Shown: in pieces, positions 1-11,476 of the stretch | Layout: each line of letters starts with the position of its first letter | Numbering within the stretch: position 1 is the first letter of the stretch | Notes under the pieces: generated by a model | Seen by the model: only the letters and a program-made list of their open reading frames with translations | Told to the model about the DNA's origin: nothing | The model's database searches: none | Made by a program: the position numbers and the translations under genes | NCBI RefSeq assembly: GCF_000004195.4 | Contig: NC_030684.2 | Span: 69,981,392 to 70,045,391, forward strand | Reading direction: 5' to 3' | Length of the DNA: 64,000 nucleotides | From: Xenopus tropicalis | Lineage: Eukaryota; Chordata; Amphibia; Anura; Pipidae

Positions 1-400
1 AGACCATTGTCCATCAAGTTCAACCCATCCAAGTAAACCCAGCACACCTAACCCACACCTACCAATCTATACACTCACATACATAAACTATAAATACAAC
101 CACTAGTACTAACTGTAGATATTAGTATCACAATAGCCTTGGATATTCTGCTTGTTCAAAAACTCATCCAGGCCCCTCTTAAAGGCATTAAATAAGTCTG
201 CCATTACCACATCACTAGGAAGGGCATTCCACAGCCTCACTGCCCTCACCGTGAAAAACCACCTAGGCTGCTTCAAATGGAAGCTCTGTTCCTCTAATCT
301 AAAGGGGTGACCTCTGGTGTGCTGATTGTTTTTATGGGAAAAAAGAACATCCCCCAACTGCCTATAATCCCCTCTAATGTACTTGTACAAAGTAATCATT
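1..400 (-). mobile_element. Non-LTR retrotransposon fragment (CR1/L2-type ORF2 3' end)
   Basis: Minus-strand reading gives a peptide with YKYIRGDYRQLGDVLFSHKN, then RTRGHPFRLEE-like and FFTVRAVRLWNALPSDVV segments. This is the conserved region just after the reverse transcriptase in CR1/L2-clade LINEs (YK.I.G, TRGH, LWN.LP). The tail contains the usual 'tccatcaagttcaaccc' 3'-end block at 10-26. The copy is 5'-truncated, dead, and cut by the window edge. Confidence 0.85.
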
Positions 401-484
401 AAGTGCTTCTAGGGAGAAATATGGTGGTCAAAATGAAATACCTGTACTCCTCCAGACAGTTCCCATTTAAGCAAAAGAAACATT

Positions 485-810
485 TTTGTGAAGGTTCTCA
501 TTCATCCAGGTCATAGTATCTCTATTATAATAAGTTAAATCAACTGGACTTGCTGTTTGTTTTCTTTTTTTTTTGTTTTTCTCTTTTGGAGACATTTTGC
601 AAGTCATCTGACTGGCTTTCTCAATTCAGAATGACTTGTACAAAGATCTTCCTGGAATAAATACCCTGGAATCTTGCTCCATTCAGCATAATCATAACCA
701 AAATCACGTATGATTGGAGCTATGACGTAATATTTAACCTTCCAGTGAGAGGTGCCAAAACAGCATTGTATATGGCAATGTCACAACCCCCGGCCTCTAC
801 TCAAATTTGG
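485..810 (-). mobile_element. Diverged Penelope-like element 3' end
   Basis: The stretch aligns by eye with the Penelope-like element at 13.3-14.5 kb: a tail block (CATTCATCCAGGTCATAG), a pLTR block (CAACTGGACTTG; GAGACATTTTGC for GAAGACGTTTCA) and the end of the coding part (AACAGCATTGTATATGGCA, then CCCCGGCCTCT). It appears older and is a different subfamily. No open frame remains. Confidence 0.65.
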
Positions 811-1331
811 TATTTCCATTTTAAAAAGAAAATATTCTGCCTGTAGCAACTGCTAGTGTTATAGTGATCAAAATTAAGTCAAAATAATCTTTCATCTAAA
901 GATATGCCCTTTCTTTTTAACACCTATAAAACTAAATGATCTAAGACTTCAGTACTGTTCAGAGTGGGTTCCAGATATCTTATGCCGACCAGCAGATGAT
1001 CCCCCAGTGACTGTCCAAGCACATATTCCTTGTTCTGGCCACAGACTAACTGCAGCCATAGGATGATACTGCAGGATATTTCTAGTGACTTTCTTGAGGT
1101 AATTAAATAAAATTAAAGTCTTCAGCGAGGAACAGCACAGCAAAGTAGGAATCACTTACAGAATTCTGGCTTTATAATACAGCCTTGGTTTAGGCTTGCA
1201 AGATAATATTTATTTGATAAAATGTGAATAAATGCTGTGACCATTTTACCCCATCTCTGTCTCCTGGTGTTTCATGAAGGTATGTAACGCCTATCATTAC
1301 ATTAGGGCAGAGAGTACAACATCTCACTCAC

Positions 1332-1451
1332 CTGTGACCTTTCCTCAAGGTTACTTAAATCCATTAGCCTTTGCCGTACTTCTGATGCATTATCTCCTGT
1401 ATCTGGGATATTTTCGTGCTGGGACCTCAAATATTCAGTGCCATTCTTCAG
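1332..1451 (-). CDS. mcf2: MCF2 exon 10 (spectrin-like region)
   Basis: A T-rich tract ending TTTAAAG precedes CTG, and the donor is CAG then GTGAGT. The 120-nt phase 0/0 exon encodes LKNGTEYLRSQHENIPDTGD, then NASEVRQRLMDLSNLEERSQ. It is diverged but collinear with the mammalian segment that ends in a similar L.NL.E.SQ. It is the last MCF2 exon I can recognise before the left edge. Confidence 0.87.
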
Positions 1452-1544
1452 CTTTAAAAAAAAAAACAGATGACAATATAAAATGAACATTCAAATGTGA
1501 TGTTCATATCTCACAAAGTTCCTTTTATTGAGAAATGTGCAATT

Positions 1545-1580
1545 TCAAACACACACACACATATATATATATATATATTA
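1545..1580. repeat. (CA)n/(TA)n microsatellite
   Basis: A short CA run passes directly into a TA run inside an MCF2 intron. Confidence 0.9.
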
Positions 1581-1613
1581 AAGAGGCTATTCAGTGTGAT
1601 GCATTAATATTCT

Positions 1614-1800
1614 AAGTCAGTCTGCAATTGGTCTTTTATCAGTTATTAAGCCTTCTGTTCAGCAGCTCTCCAATTTCAGTAGCTATTTGGTTGCTGGGGT
1701 TTTGTTTACCTTAGCAACCAGGCCGTGGTTTAAATAAGAAACTGAAATACAAATTGCAGAGGGAGTTAGGTTTTAATTTTTGGAGGTGGACATCTCCCTT
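1614..1800 (+). mobile_element. Old T2-like MITE internal fragment
   Basis: It carries internal blocks of the common family seen whole at 3164-3597: GCAATTGGTCTT, GTTCAGCAGCTCTCCA, and GCTATTTGGTTGCTGGGGT. Neither terminal inverted repeat is present. Confidence 0.6.
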
Positions 1801-2672
1801 AAGATGACTGCTTTGGTTAAAAAATGACTAAACAAAAATAACATTTAACAAAAAAAATGACAAATAACTACATTTCTAGCTAGATACTTAGAAATTGTCT
1901 CTGGTACCCACATTTGCATAGATGATCCCTCATTATACTCAAGTATATTTATTTTATCTCAGAAAAATCAGAGGCATAAATTGTGGCATCTATATCAAAT
2001 CACACATCCTGAACTTAAAACCTGTGTTTCTTGGCAATAACACTGACAACATCATAAATAAAATTGTGCAAGTATTTTGCCTGGTGTTGTGTGAATTAAA
2101 ACCAATGCTCAGTGGTGGAAGTTATTACTACACACCCATGTTGCCTCCTATACAATGGAGCCTGACTATGCACACAGAGAGGCAATAGAACACCTTCTGA
2201 ATGTGCAGGTACATAAACAAAAACAGATAAAAATGTAAAAGCCTTGACTTATGTGAGTAGATGACATTTCATGCAGTTTGTTTCTTATTATCCAGAACTT
2301 ACATGTTATTTTCCTTTGATATGGTGCCATGAATACTTAAACAAAACTTATTTTAGAGGGGTAATTCACAAAATATTATAGGTCTTTCACTTACTACACC
2401 ACAGTGGAGCGTAATCACCATGTTTTTACCCACAATGCAGCATTTTCCCCCATTATTCCAGGGTTATTTCAGTTTCCAAGATAATACACACAGAGAGGTA
2501 CCAGCATACAAAAATATAGCAAGTGATAATTAGGTAGGACTGCCACAGGGGGTTAAAGTTAAAGTCGGTATGATGGCTTAGTAATCTTATGATCATAGTT
2601 AGATCATGTTGTGACTACAAAGCTCTATTTTTGAATATTCACAAAGTGCGTTTACATTATGTGTAATTTTAC

Positions 2673-2787
2673 CTCTTCGAAATGTTGCTCAAACTTCAAA
2701 AGTTCTAAATACTGCTCCATTTTTAGCTGGTGCTTCTCCCAAAACCCATCAAACGCTGTCTCCATTTCATGCAACTGTGCCAGTAAC
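2673..2787 (-). CDS. mcf2: MCF2 exon 9 (spectrin-like region)
   Basis: The first base completes the Arg codon from exon 8. The exon then encodes LLAQLHEMETAFDGFWEKHQ and LKMEQYLELLKFEQHFEE, ending at donor GAG then GTAAAA in phase 0. The FDGFWEKHQLKMEQYL core is almost identical to mammalian MCF2. It is 115 nt long. Confidence 0.96.
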
Positions 2788-2892
2788 CTAAAAGTATATA
2801 CAATTGTTTTCAAAATTATATCAAATGTATGTCATTTATAATACAAATATATAACAGATATGACATGGGGCATATATAGATATATATAAATA

Positions 2893-3069
2893 TAATAAGA
2901 CAAAAAAGTGTCAGCACTCACAGGATTTAAATTATTTGAAAAAAGATACATTTTATTACAAAATATGAAAAAGAAACATTACAGACCTCAATGTTTCAGT
3001 CCCCCACAGGGACTTTCGTCAGGAGGCAGAGAAAAGACAGTACAGGTCAGGTACTTTTTTGTCTTATTG
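2893..3069 (-). mobile_element. Solo Penelope-type pLTR-like element with hammerhead-like motif
   Basis: The ends form an inverted repeat (ATAAGACAAAAAAGT near 2895; ACTTTTTTGTCTTAT near 3052). On the minus strand the centre reads CTGACGA (3022-3016), one unpaired A, stem AGTCCC/GGGACT (3014-3009 and 3003-2998), then GAAAC (2997-2993). This is the core layout of hammerhead motifs reported in Penelope-like retroelements. A canonical cleavage triplet and stem III are not clear. Family assignment is inferred. Confidence 0.5.
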
Positions 3070-3163
3070 TACATGTATATTTGCTCTTGCACCCAGGTAT
3101 AATCATTGTTAGTGGTGTGCACCAACTGGCTGTCTATATATATATATAAGAAACAAATCCAAT

Positions 3164-3597
3164 AAAAGGGTTGTTCACCTTTGAGTTAACTTTTAGTATG
3201 ATGTAGAGAGTAATATTCTGAGACAATTTCTGAGGCATTTGGTCTTCATTTGTTTATTTGTGCTTTTTTGAAAATATTTTATTTTTGTTCAGCAACTCTC
3301 CAGTTTCGAATTTTAGTTGTTATCCTGGGTGCTAGGGTCCAAATTACAATGTGAGACTTGAATATGAATAGGAGAGGGTCTGAATAGAAAAGAGAAGTAA
3401 TAAAAAGTAACAATAACAATAAAATTGTAGCCAACAATAGTTTTTGACCACCATTTAAAAGCTGGAAAGAACCTGAAGAAGAAGGCAAATAATTTAAAAA
3501 ACTGTACAAAATAAATAATGACCAATTGAAAAGTTGGTTAGAATTGGCCATGCTACAACACACTAGAAGTTAACTTAAAGGTGAACCACCCCTTTAA
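3164..3597 (+). mobile_element. T2-like TTAA MITE, near full length
   Basis: The terminal inverted repeats are AAAGGGTTGTTCACCTTTGA at the left and its counterpart AAGGTGAACCACCCCTTTAA at the right, with TTAA-like target ends. It is a 434-bp non-coding element matching a very common Xenopus MITE. Open frames on both strands within it are not genes. It lies in the intron between MCF2 exons 8 and 9. Confidence 0.85.
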
Positions 3598-5033
3598 CAA
3601 GTCCTTATTGGGGCACAGTGCATAAAAATGAATTGGGTATATTTAGTATATGACATACAACATATTAACGCCCCACTACATCATAACAAAACACAATGTG
3701 ATTGTTATAGTATATAATAAATGATCAAAGAGCAATCTCTGCTGCCATTTTTATTATGAATGATCCCAAGGGATTGCCATCCCTCATATGTATTCATGTA
3801 ATTTCTTTTAATTGTAATCACATTAATTTCAAAAACATAAATGGCTCCAGATTATTGCCATGAATACCCTAGCTGGTACTCATCCCTTGGCTCTTTACAC
3901 ACACACAACAGCGCATTTATACTGAGAAAAACACAAATAGTAATTCAATCTCTTCCTCGTTGGCATGAGTATCAGTAAGAATTTTGGGTAATAAAGTGTA
4001 GCTACTTTTCTAGAATTCATGATTTCTGATTTGGTGAATGTTATGTTCTCTTCTTATAAATGTGTTGTAATTGTTACAATGGAACTATAAAAAGTCATAT
4101 TTTAGTGTGCGATTGGTAATGCTATTTTTTAATTAAGTGCAGTAGTAGCTGGCAGCTTACCAAATCTGTGGCAAAATGTAATTGGTTATAATGTAAAATA
4201 AGCACTGGGCTTGGGAATGTTACACAGCCTGTGTCACCTTGCTTAGCTCTACGGGCACCTCATTATATTAAGCACATCTAATTGGCCTAAAGAATGTACA
4301 AATACAAATCATTATATGGATGTGTAACAGGATTTCAAGGTGCTTGGAAAAATTTCCATACGAAGGATTTTATACTGGCCAATGGAGGAAGCTAAGCATT
4401 TGTAATTTAATCACATGGATAACCACAGATTACCTTCCCTAAATCCTTCCTTGGTAAATTGAAGAGAAAGCAATGATTTAGGCTGAATTGCATTTAAGAA
4501 ATGTGCTGGCTTTGCTGTAAGTGTTTCTCCTTTTTATATAATGGCAATACTTTGTTTTATTCTGAGTGTATACTGCATGTATTTATTTATTGTGGCTATA
4601 TAAAGTATTCACCAGTACAGGCTTTTGTGTGAGGAATGCAAAGACCCCTGCTTTCACTAGCAGAAACCACTGGAAGTATGAAGTATTCAACTGTTCCTGC
4701 TCTGTACTGCCATCATGATGAATAAGACAAACACGCACTTCAAACATATTAACCATTTTATTATTTGGCACTTGGAGGGAAAAAAACAAATAGATTGATT
4801 TGGTTATTCTTTGATGAAGAGAACCTTCCTAGGCTGATTCCTCAAAAATATTGTGAATTATACCTATATATACTATAACACATTATAGTATATACATTTA
4901 ATCCTATACTACTAGAAATAACCTTTTCCCTACTAAATTGAACATATAAAAATATATATTATTTATTATATATATTATTATGTCACAATATATTCATATT
5001 TATAGCCTCCCAAAGTGGAGGCTCATTACAAAC
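3598..5033. other. MCF2 intron, no recognised element
   Basis: This is AT-rich intronic sequence with short runs (a TA-rich patch near 4945-4985). I see no exon or complete repeat. Confidence 0.6.
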
Positions 5034-5158
5034 CTCTGGACTGTCTCCCAGTCCCCATTCTTTTCACAGTGCTGCCCTTCTTCCACTAATGTTGGGGTTG
5101 GCCCATCCAAGCTGTTCAGAAGCAAGCTGCCTTCTCTCATCACTGACATAATGCCCTC
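5034..5158 (-). CDS. mcf2: MCF2 exon 8 (spectrin-like region)
   Basis: Between acceptor GTTATTACAG and donor AG then GTTTGT, this 125-nt exon encodes EGIMSVMREGSLLLNSLDGP, then TPTLVEEGQHCEKNGDWETVQ plus two bases. The match to mammalian MCF2 is weak but collinear (V.KEG..LL..L near the start, GDW.T near the end), and the phase (0 in, 2 out) fits both neighbours. It is the least conserved exon seen here. Confidence 0.85.
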
Positions 5159-6020
5159 CTGTAATAACCAAACAAAATGTGAGTGCTTCTAGGCAAGTGA
5201 GGGTTTATGTACTGTATATTACAGAACAGTTGAAGAAGAAAATGTTCTTCTTATTAAGCCTGCTACTCCTCAGAGATTTTACATCATTTGCTTGCCACAG
5301 GCAACTATACTTGTGCTATTTAGCATCTATCTTTGTAAATCAGCCCTAGCAACTGTCTGCCTGTCTGCTTAAATCACCAACTGTTTTAAAGTTATTTGTA
5401 AATAAAGTTCTTAACCATCAAGCTAACCCTTTGCTGGATTAGGGGGGCAGGGGTGTATTGATATGGTTGCAATGTGGATCTAATTTAATCCAGACATCTG
5501 GTTAAAAGTACACTGCTAGAACAGTTATATGACACTGATGTTTAATATTAATGTTATGTATGTATTTTTATATAAGTATTTGTTAAGAGTATAAGATTAC
5601 CTTGTTAATCAAACTATTACATATATTGCTCTGGCCAAATTGTATTCCATCACAAACAGTGTGTTTCCGTTGTTTACTTGGTTGTTCTTGCCAAGATGCT
5701 GAATGTGATTCCTGCACTTATGAGTAGATGGAGTCACTATTGATCCACATAGAAAACATAAGGCCATTACTGTTTTAGTGAACTGACCATAAATGATTAT
5801 ATAATGTCCATCAATACAATGGTCTGTAAATATAATACCACTAAACAGATGAGAGGAAGACAGGGATTATGCCAAAATAAACACCCTAATCCATTTCTGA
5901 CATTTGTGATCAGACTGGTATCCACCAAATCACCGCAGTTAGCATGATGAAAACAGAAACTCTTTAACTGTGTACTGCTTCTTGCCTTGCATAGTGTTAA
6001 CCCTTTTGAAATAAAAAAAC
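5159..6020. other. MCF2 intron, no recognised element
   Basis: Intronic sequence between exons 7 and 8 in which nothing beyond low-complexity AT-rich stretches was recognised. Confidence 0.6.
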
Positions 6021-6232
6021 CTTTTCAAATAAAAAATAACAAAAGTGGTATAAAGGTGATACCTTTATTGGCTAACTAAGATAATCATAGCAAGCTTTCA
6101 GAACATTTTAGTTCCTTTTTCAAGCTGATAAAAAAGGAACTAAAATGTTCTGAAAGCTTGCTATGGTTATCTTAGTTAGCCAATAAAGGTATCACCTTTA
6201 TATCACTTTTTTTATTTTTTATTTCAGAAGGG
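6021..6232. repeat. Long palindrome of head-to-head Penelope-type pLTRs
   Basis: Two arms of about 100 bp are near-perfect reverse complements around a short centre (6121-6130). The right arm reads CTGATAA (6125), a run of A, stem GAAC/GTTC (6037-6040 shifted to 6137-6140 and 6147-6150), then GAAAG and, further on, TTAGTTAGCCAATAAAGG. This sequence type is frequent in fish and frogs and resembles Penelope-like terminal repeats. Family assignment is inferred from that resemblance; the inverted repeat itself is directly visible. Confidence 0.8.
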
Positions 6233-6440
6233 TTACCCTGTAACATTTTGACAGGCTAGCATGGTAACATTCCACAAGATATATAAGATCATGTTGATCT
6301 TAACTGAAATCATGGAGGCTTGGTTGTTTTTTTTAACACATGCTATCTTTGCCAAGACTGTATACACTATACATAAAGTGAAATGCCTGCTCCTGTGATT
6401 GCTGCTATAATCTGTCTTCATAAAATCTATTTATATATAC

Positions 6441-6590
6441 CTTCAGCTGGAAGTATTTTTCATTGCGAACAGCAAGAATATGTTCAATTGAATACACGTC
6501 CCGGGGTAGCTCAGTCTCAGCCAGTTCTGTCCCAAAAGACTGTAGCCTTTGTGCAATCTCCTTTACAGTCAGTGCAAAACCCTCTATAGC
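6441..6590 (-). CDS. mcf2: MCF2 exon 7 (linker and start of spectrin-like region)
   Basis: The exon encodes 50 residues in phase 0/0: AIEGFALTVKEIAQRLQSFG, then TELAETELPRDVYSIEHILA and VRNEKYFQLK, ending at donor AAG then GTATAT. The QSFGTELAETELP block is shared by MCF2 and MCF2L, but the following D-SIE-ILA-R--KY segment is MCF2-specific. This exon is the strongest single discriminator between the two paralogues. Confidence 0.97.
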
Positions 6591-6690
6591 CTGGGAACAA
6601 ATGAAACAAGAGTAACCTCTTACATAAATGCTATATGGATATTTTCTCTTCATTATAGATAAGGGACCTGTTTTCCAGAATGTGCTAGAG

Positions 6691-6916
6691 CAGGGGTCCC
6701 CAACCTTTTTAGCGCCAGGGACCGGGCGTGCGCTTTATTTGCACCTTTGTGCACGCGTTATGTTCTCCACGCCTTATGCATGCATTTTGTTGCGCCTTCT
6801 TGTGTGTGGCACGCTATTTTGAGCCTTTACATGTGCAACGCGGGAACCGCTGCGGCCCGGTGCCTACCCGTCCAGGGCCTGGAACTGGTCCGTGGCCCGG
6901 CGGTTGGGGACCCCTG
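6691..6916. mobile_element. Short hAT-type element with 8-bp TSD
   Basis: The terminal repeats CAGGGGTCCCCAACC and GGTTGGGGACCCCTG flank a 226-bp G+C-rich non-coding body. The 8-bp duplication TGCTAGAG lies at 6683-6690 and 6917-6924. The perfect duplication and 15-bp ends make a hAT origin nearly certain. Confidence 0.95.
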
Positions 6917-7188
6917 TGCTAGAGGTTTTTTTTTAATATTTCTTGAATTTTCCAGATAAAAAATGGCTGAAAAAAACATCCACACCACTCCCTGTGTCAG
7001 AATTTCTGTTTGTAAACACTTAAAAACAGATAGCATGCAGGTAGATAATGTTAATTCTCATAATTGGCTAATGGGAAAAAGTGTAATTTGTACAAAACAA
7101 ATAGGGATTGGGGGAAGAAGATGCTGAGACTAGATATTTCATTCAATTAAATAAATAAATAAATAAAGTAGCACTGCATGAAACCCAC

Positions 7189-7305
7189 CGTTCTGCAAAT
7201 AACCCAGTCACTGTGCCTGTAATCGAATGTACCTCCGAACTCAGGTGTTAGCTGCTTTTCATCAATGTAATGTAACAAGTCTGATGCAGAGCTCAGCATA
7301 ACAAC
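7189..7305 (-). CDS. mcf2: MCF2 exon 6 (end of SEC14 domain)
   Basis: This 117-nt phase 0/0 exon, from acceptor TTTTTTTAG to donor ACG then GTGGGT, encodes VVMLSSASDLLHYIDEKQLT, then PEFGGTFDYRHSDWVICRT. The L..YID..QLTPE.GG..DY.H..W pattern is the C-terminal signature of SEC14 domains in DBL, DBS and TRIO. Confidence 0.96.
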
Positions 7306-7579
7306 CTAAAAAAACAATCAACAAATAAAACAATCAAAAAAAACAACTGGCTCAGGATGGATAAAACCCAATGAAATGTCAAACAGAATAGTGAGCATTG
7401 ATGAATTAAAAAGCCTATGCAATCATTGTATGTGCATGTTAACATTAATACTGGCAAAGATGGTGGATAGACTGATTCCTATTTTAGTCCTACACATTTT
7501 TAATTTCAATATGCACTGTATAATTTGCAATTGGGAACTTTAAAAGAGCTATTTTGCCCCCCCCAGTGAAATAGATCGC

Positions 7580-7900
7580 TAATGAGCTTATTTATCAATT
7601 TTCAAGTTTGTAAATTCGAGTTTGTTTTTCTAAATTGAATAAACTTGCATATTGAATGATCACTTATTTATTAATGTAGTAAACGCCTGTAAAAAAAAAA
7701 CTTGAATACCTTGAATTTTCAACTTCAAGCTTGAATAAAACTCAAATATCTCAAACTGAAAATATGGCTTGACTTTGCCTAGGAACTCCAGTTGACTTCT
7801 ATAGGCGCTCGCAAGCTTTTATATGCACGTTTTCAGGTTCTTTGCACTTATAACAAATAAACTTATAATAAATACCAGATATTCCAGTTTTTGAACCATA
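7580..7900. mobile_element. Interspersed repeat (GAGCTTATTTATCAATTTTC family)
   Basis: It shares several blocks with 23053-23410, including CTTATTT-TCAATTTTC, ATATGGCTTGACTTTGCCTA and GACTTCTATAGG. A non-coding element of unknown superfamily. Another partial copy, in reverse orientation, lies at 44530-44625. Confidence 0.6.
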
Positions 7901-7930
7901 ACTCTAATTGTGTGAGAAAGAAAGCATTAC

Positions 7931-8050
7931 CGGCAGTTTCAATAAAAAATCTTCTTGGCTGAAGCGGAATCCTATATCAGTAAAGGTGCGCTGGAAAAAG
8001 CCCGTTGGCCGTAGAACCAAAACCAAGTGTAAATTCCCAGGAAACGAGTG
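7931..8050 (-). CDS. mcf2: MCF2 exon 5 (SEC14 domain; common to both isoforms)
   Basis: Bounded by acceptor GTTATCACAG and donor CCG then GTAATG, this 120-nt phase 0/0 exon encodes HSFPGNLHLVLVLRPTGFFQ, then RTFTDIGFRFSQEDFLLKLP. The run is nearly identical to mammalian MCF2 and very close to MCF2L. Both the long transcript (from exon 4) and the short transcript (from 16386-16436) splice into it in the same frame. Confidence 0.96.
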
Positions 8051-10217
8051 CTGTGATAACATAAACAATATGAATGTTTAAGCAATAGTTGAGCAAACTC
8101 TGCACTCAGACATATTTGATCTCTAGAAAATAATTTAATACATGGTATTATGCATTACTAAAAAGTGGATCCTTAAATACCCAAGCACCACAGGAATCAA
8201 GCAATAGATAGTTGAAAATGTATTATCAAGCTAGTTGATAATACATTTTAAACAAAGAGGAAGCCTTGAGGTGCATTGGGATGCCCTTAGCCCAGAAGAA
8301 TAATATAACCCAATGAAAAATAATAGGGTTTATTATATCAGACCCCCATCCCCATATTCCTCGGTGTTGGAAATGAAAAGAGAGTTTGAGGAGGTCATAT
8401 GTAATTCCCAAAACTATATGTGTGACAGAAGGAAGCAGGAGGCAATAGCCTGGGTGCACCACACACCAGATCTACTTTCAGTTTGCATGTTGGGAGAAAA
8501 AACTGGTTCCCCGCCTTCCCGTAAACTGTGGGGGATGGTAACTGACTACATTTCTGGGGTCACTTTAGGCAGAGGGTAAGGAATATGAAAGGGGTTCATT
8601 AGACTCCCTTCCTTACCCACCTCTATTTATACTCCACTTTTCATATATTTTTCACCAACATAAACAAAGCCCAAGCCTTGTTTCTTAAACACATTTTAGT
8701 TAAAACAAAATAATTTGCAGCCAAACAACAGAAAATAAATAAACTTGGTTAATTAAGTAGTAAACTTTAATATATTATAATAAAAATACTGAACACTTTC
8801 CTCTCCTGTTATAGGAAATTTTGGCAGTTAAGGCATGGCCAACAAGTTTTTAGAATTATATTTACTAAAAGCAAACTGAAGAACTAGAGTTGATCCCATG
8901 TTGCACCTTCTACTTCACCATAATGCACTGTATGCTGCACATGTAAACTCATGAATGACAAACCCCCTCAAAGCTTTAGCTTGCAAAGTACTACACTACA
9001 CCAGACTCCATTAGTAAGTATATGTAGTAAATACCATACAAACTTGTGAAAGAACAATTGGCCATAATGTGACCATTTAGGGGTCATTCACAAATGCACC
9101 TGCAAGTGTGTGTTCACTCTAAAATGGATGCAACGGGCATACTGCCATAATTCATTTATGTCAGTGTATCCATCCTGCCTCTTCTGTTGAATGGTGAGGC
9201 CATTGATTCTGGGTAATCCTGGACCTACTGCCAACTTAGACCTGGCTGTAGTTCCAGGTGTCCCACTGTGGATCACTGGGCAAACCAGAACTGCATTCAG
9301 TGCATAAATGCACCTTCAATGCATCAAAAGCATATAAAAGTCAGCAGCTGTGGTAGTTTGTCAGCATTACAATTTGCCCAGCTTTGATGAAGACTGAAAA
9401 TGTACAAATGCCCCATAAGTATGTATCCCTGTCCTCAAGATCTCAGAATATGAATGGTATTAGATTTTAAAGAAAATGAAAGCTATGTGATTATGTTTGG
9501 AGAACCTAAGGTTACTCATAAATAAACTTAGAACTAGTATATCGAAGTAGCTAATTAAGGACTTTTAATTATAAATCACCATCCTCAGCTTGTGGAAGGC
9601 ATGACAGAACCTCAGATTGGTGTTTAACGATTTGTTAAGATAGATCTAATACCTATTCTCCTCACATCTACAATACTGCAAAAGATCAATATAAATCACT
9701 GGAGCAGTATCACTGTGAGTCCAGCCAGTGAAATACCCAGCTGCAGACATTACTTTTAATACATAAAATAAATAATATGGCTCTGAAAATCGCAAGTTTA
9801 ATCTTCTTTGCAAATCTTAATACACATTAAAACTAGCAAATCTTCCTGACTGGCTAGTTAAATAGAATAGTTTAAACAAAGCATTATATACGGTATCTGA
9901 AACATTGTAATAGAATAAGGAAGGTCTAGCCAAACGTGTTGGACTGGAAAGGGGGTCCTCAACTTGGAAAGGCTTATGGCCTCTGCTCTAGGCACATGCT
10001 GTATGTAATATTAATAGAAATCCCTACCACAAACATGCAGCAATTAAAAAATTGCTGTTCAGTACTAGGGAATCAACATCTCATTTGTTATATATTATGT
10101 TAATATTTACTTGGCAATTAAACTGTTTCAAAGCTTCTGGCATAAATAAATAATGCAAAAACCACAAATGGTAAAAAAATGAAAACCAACTGCAATTTTA
10201 TTTTTTAGAATATCACT
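8051..10217. other. MCF2 intron, no recognised element
   Basis: A modest inverted repeat occurs at about 8215-8250 (AATGTATTATCAAGCTAGTTGATAATACATT). An open frame at 8313-8579 has no recognisable similarity. No exon was seen. Confidence 0.5.
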
Positions 10218-10225
10218 CTCTAGAT

Positions 10226-10531
10226 CAGTGATCCCCAACCAGTGGTTCGTGAGCAACATGTTGCTCCCCAACCCCTTGGATCTGGCTCCCAGTGGCCTCA
10301 AAGCTGGTGCTCATTTTTGAATTTCTGGCTTGGAGGCAAGTTTTGGTTGCATAAAACCAAGTGTAATTGCCAAACAGCGCCTTCTATAGGCTGCCAGTCC
10401 ACATAGGGGCTTCCAAATAACCAATTAAAGCTCTTATTGGCACCCCAGGAACCTTTTTCATGCTTGTGTTGCTCTCCAACACTATTTCCATTTGAATGTG
10501 GCTCACCGGTATAAAAGGTTGGGGATCCCTG
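10226..10531. mobile_element. Short hAT-type element with 8-bp TSD
   Basis: The ends CAGTGATCCCCAACC and GGTTGGGGATCCCTG bound a 306-bp non-coding element. The target duplication CTCTAGAT is perfect at 10218-10225 and 10532-10539. Related copies lie at 32626-33355 and 39257-39469. Confidence 0.95.
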
Positions 10532-11476
10532 CTCTAGATCATACTTTAAGTTAGTTCAAAGGTGGAAAACCCATTTAAGTTTGATTCTGACCTGCACTAT
10601 CTGCAGTGTGGGAGTTTGCAAGGTACTCTGGTTCTCACTGACATGCTGCAGGTTAAGTGGCTACTGATAAAATTCACCCTTGTGCAGTGAGTAATGAATA
10701 ATCTGTGTGATGCTATATAAATAAAGGATATTTAGTAAAAACAATATTCAATACATTTTTCAAATCATTCCAGTTCTAACAGCCCCTTGACTAGAAATGC
10801 TAAATGCAACTGATTATGAAAGACTAACAAATCTTCTTCTGTCAAATCTAATTTCCTATTCATTTTTCATTGTTATGCTATGTTAATAAACAAATGCTTT
10901 ACTTGAGTTGGCTAATGGAAGTATGTTGATAATAAAATTCTTCCGATTCTGTTCTTCCCTGAGGCACTTTAGGGCCCTAAGCCTTCTGCTCCAGATCTGA
11001 TTGGGCTCCTAATCTGCTAAACACTTTAGTAAACATCAGGCAGCAGACTTGCCTAGAAAGGTTTATGTCCAGGGGTAAAGTCGGCCGAGCAGGCAGCAGA
11101 AACCCACACTACACACAGAGAAAAGGTCACAACTGACTTGGATGCAGGTAAATGGAAAAGTCAGGGCGTACTGCAAAATCATTGTGTAGGGCACACTGGG
11201 TGGATCATAAATGATAGGATAAATTCTAGACTGAACTCAAGCAGTACAAAGAACAAGAACTAACTTGTCATAAGCAGGAATAAAATTGAGATTGTCCCAA
11301 ATAGGTCACACTATATCTAGTATAGCCACTTGTCTGTACTTATACCGATGCTCAACCAGAAACAATCGCTCAAAAAGTAATCAGAGGTTATTTATACAGT
11401 AGCCATAACAGCCATCTAGAGCAGATTCAAAAAGCAAAGGGAGTTACTCCTCAGCACAAATCCAAATCCTTAACAT

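Noticed and set aside
949..1155. Minus-strand frame considered as MCF2 exon 11
   Set aside because: The peptide does not resemble the expected spectrin-like continuation and has no matching splice sites in phase.
6441..8050. Assignment of the exchange-factor gene to MCF2L (DBS)
   Set aside because: Residues after the shared FGTELAETELP block, the MRFRRNA alternative start and the ATP11C neighbour all favour MCF2.
8313..8579. 88-codon plus-strand frame as a small gene
   Set aside because: No similarity, no splice or promoter signals, and it lies in an MCF2 intron on the opposite strand.
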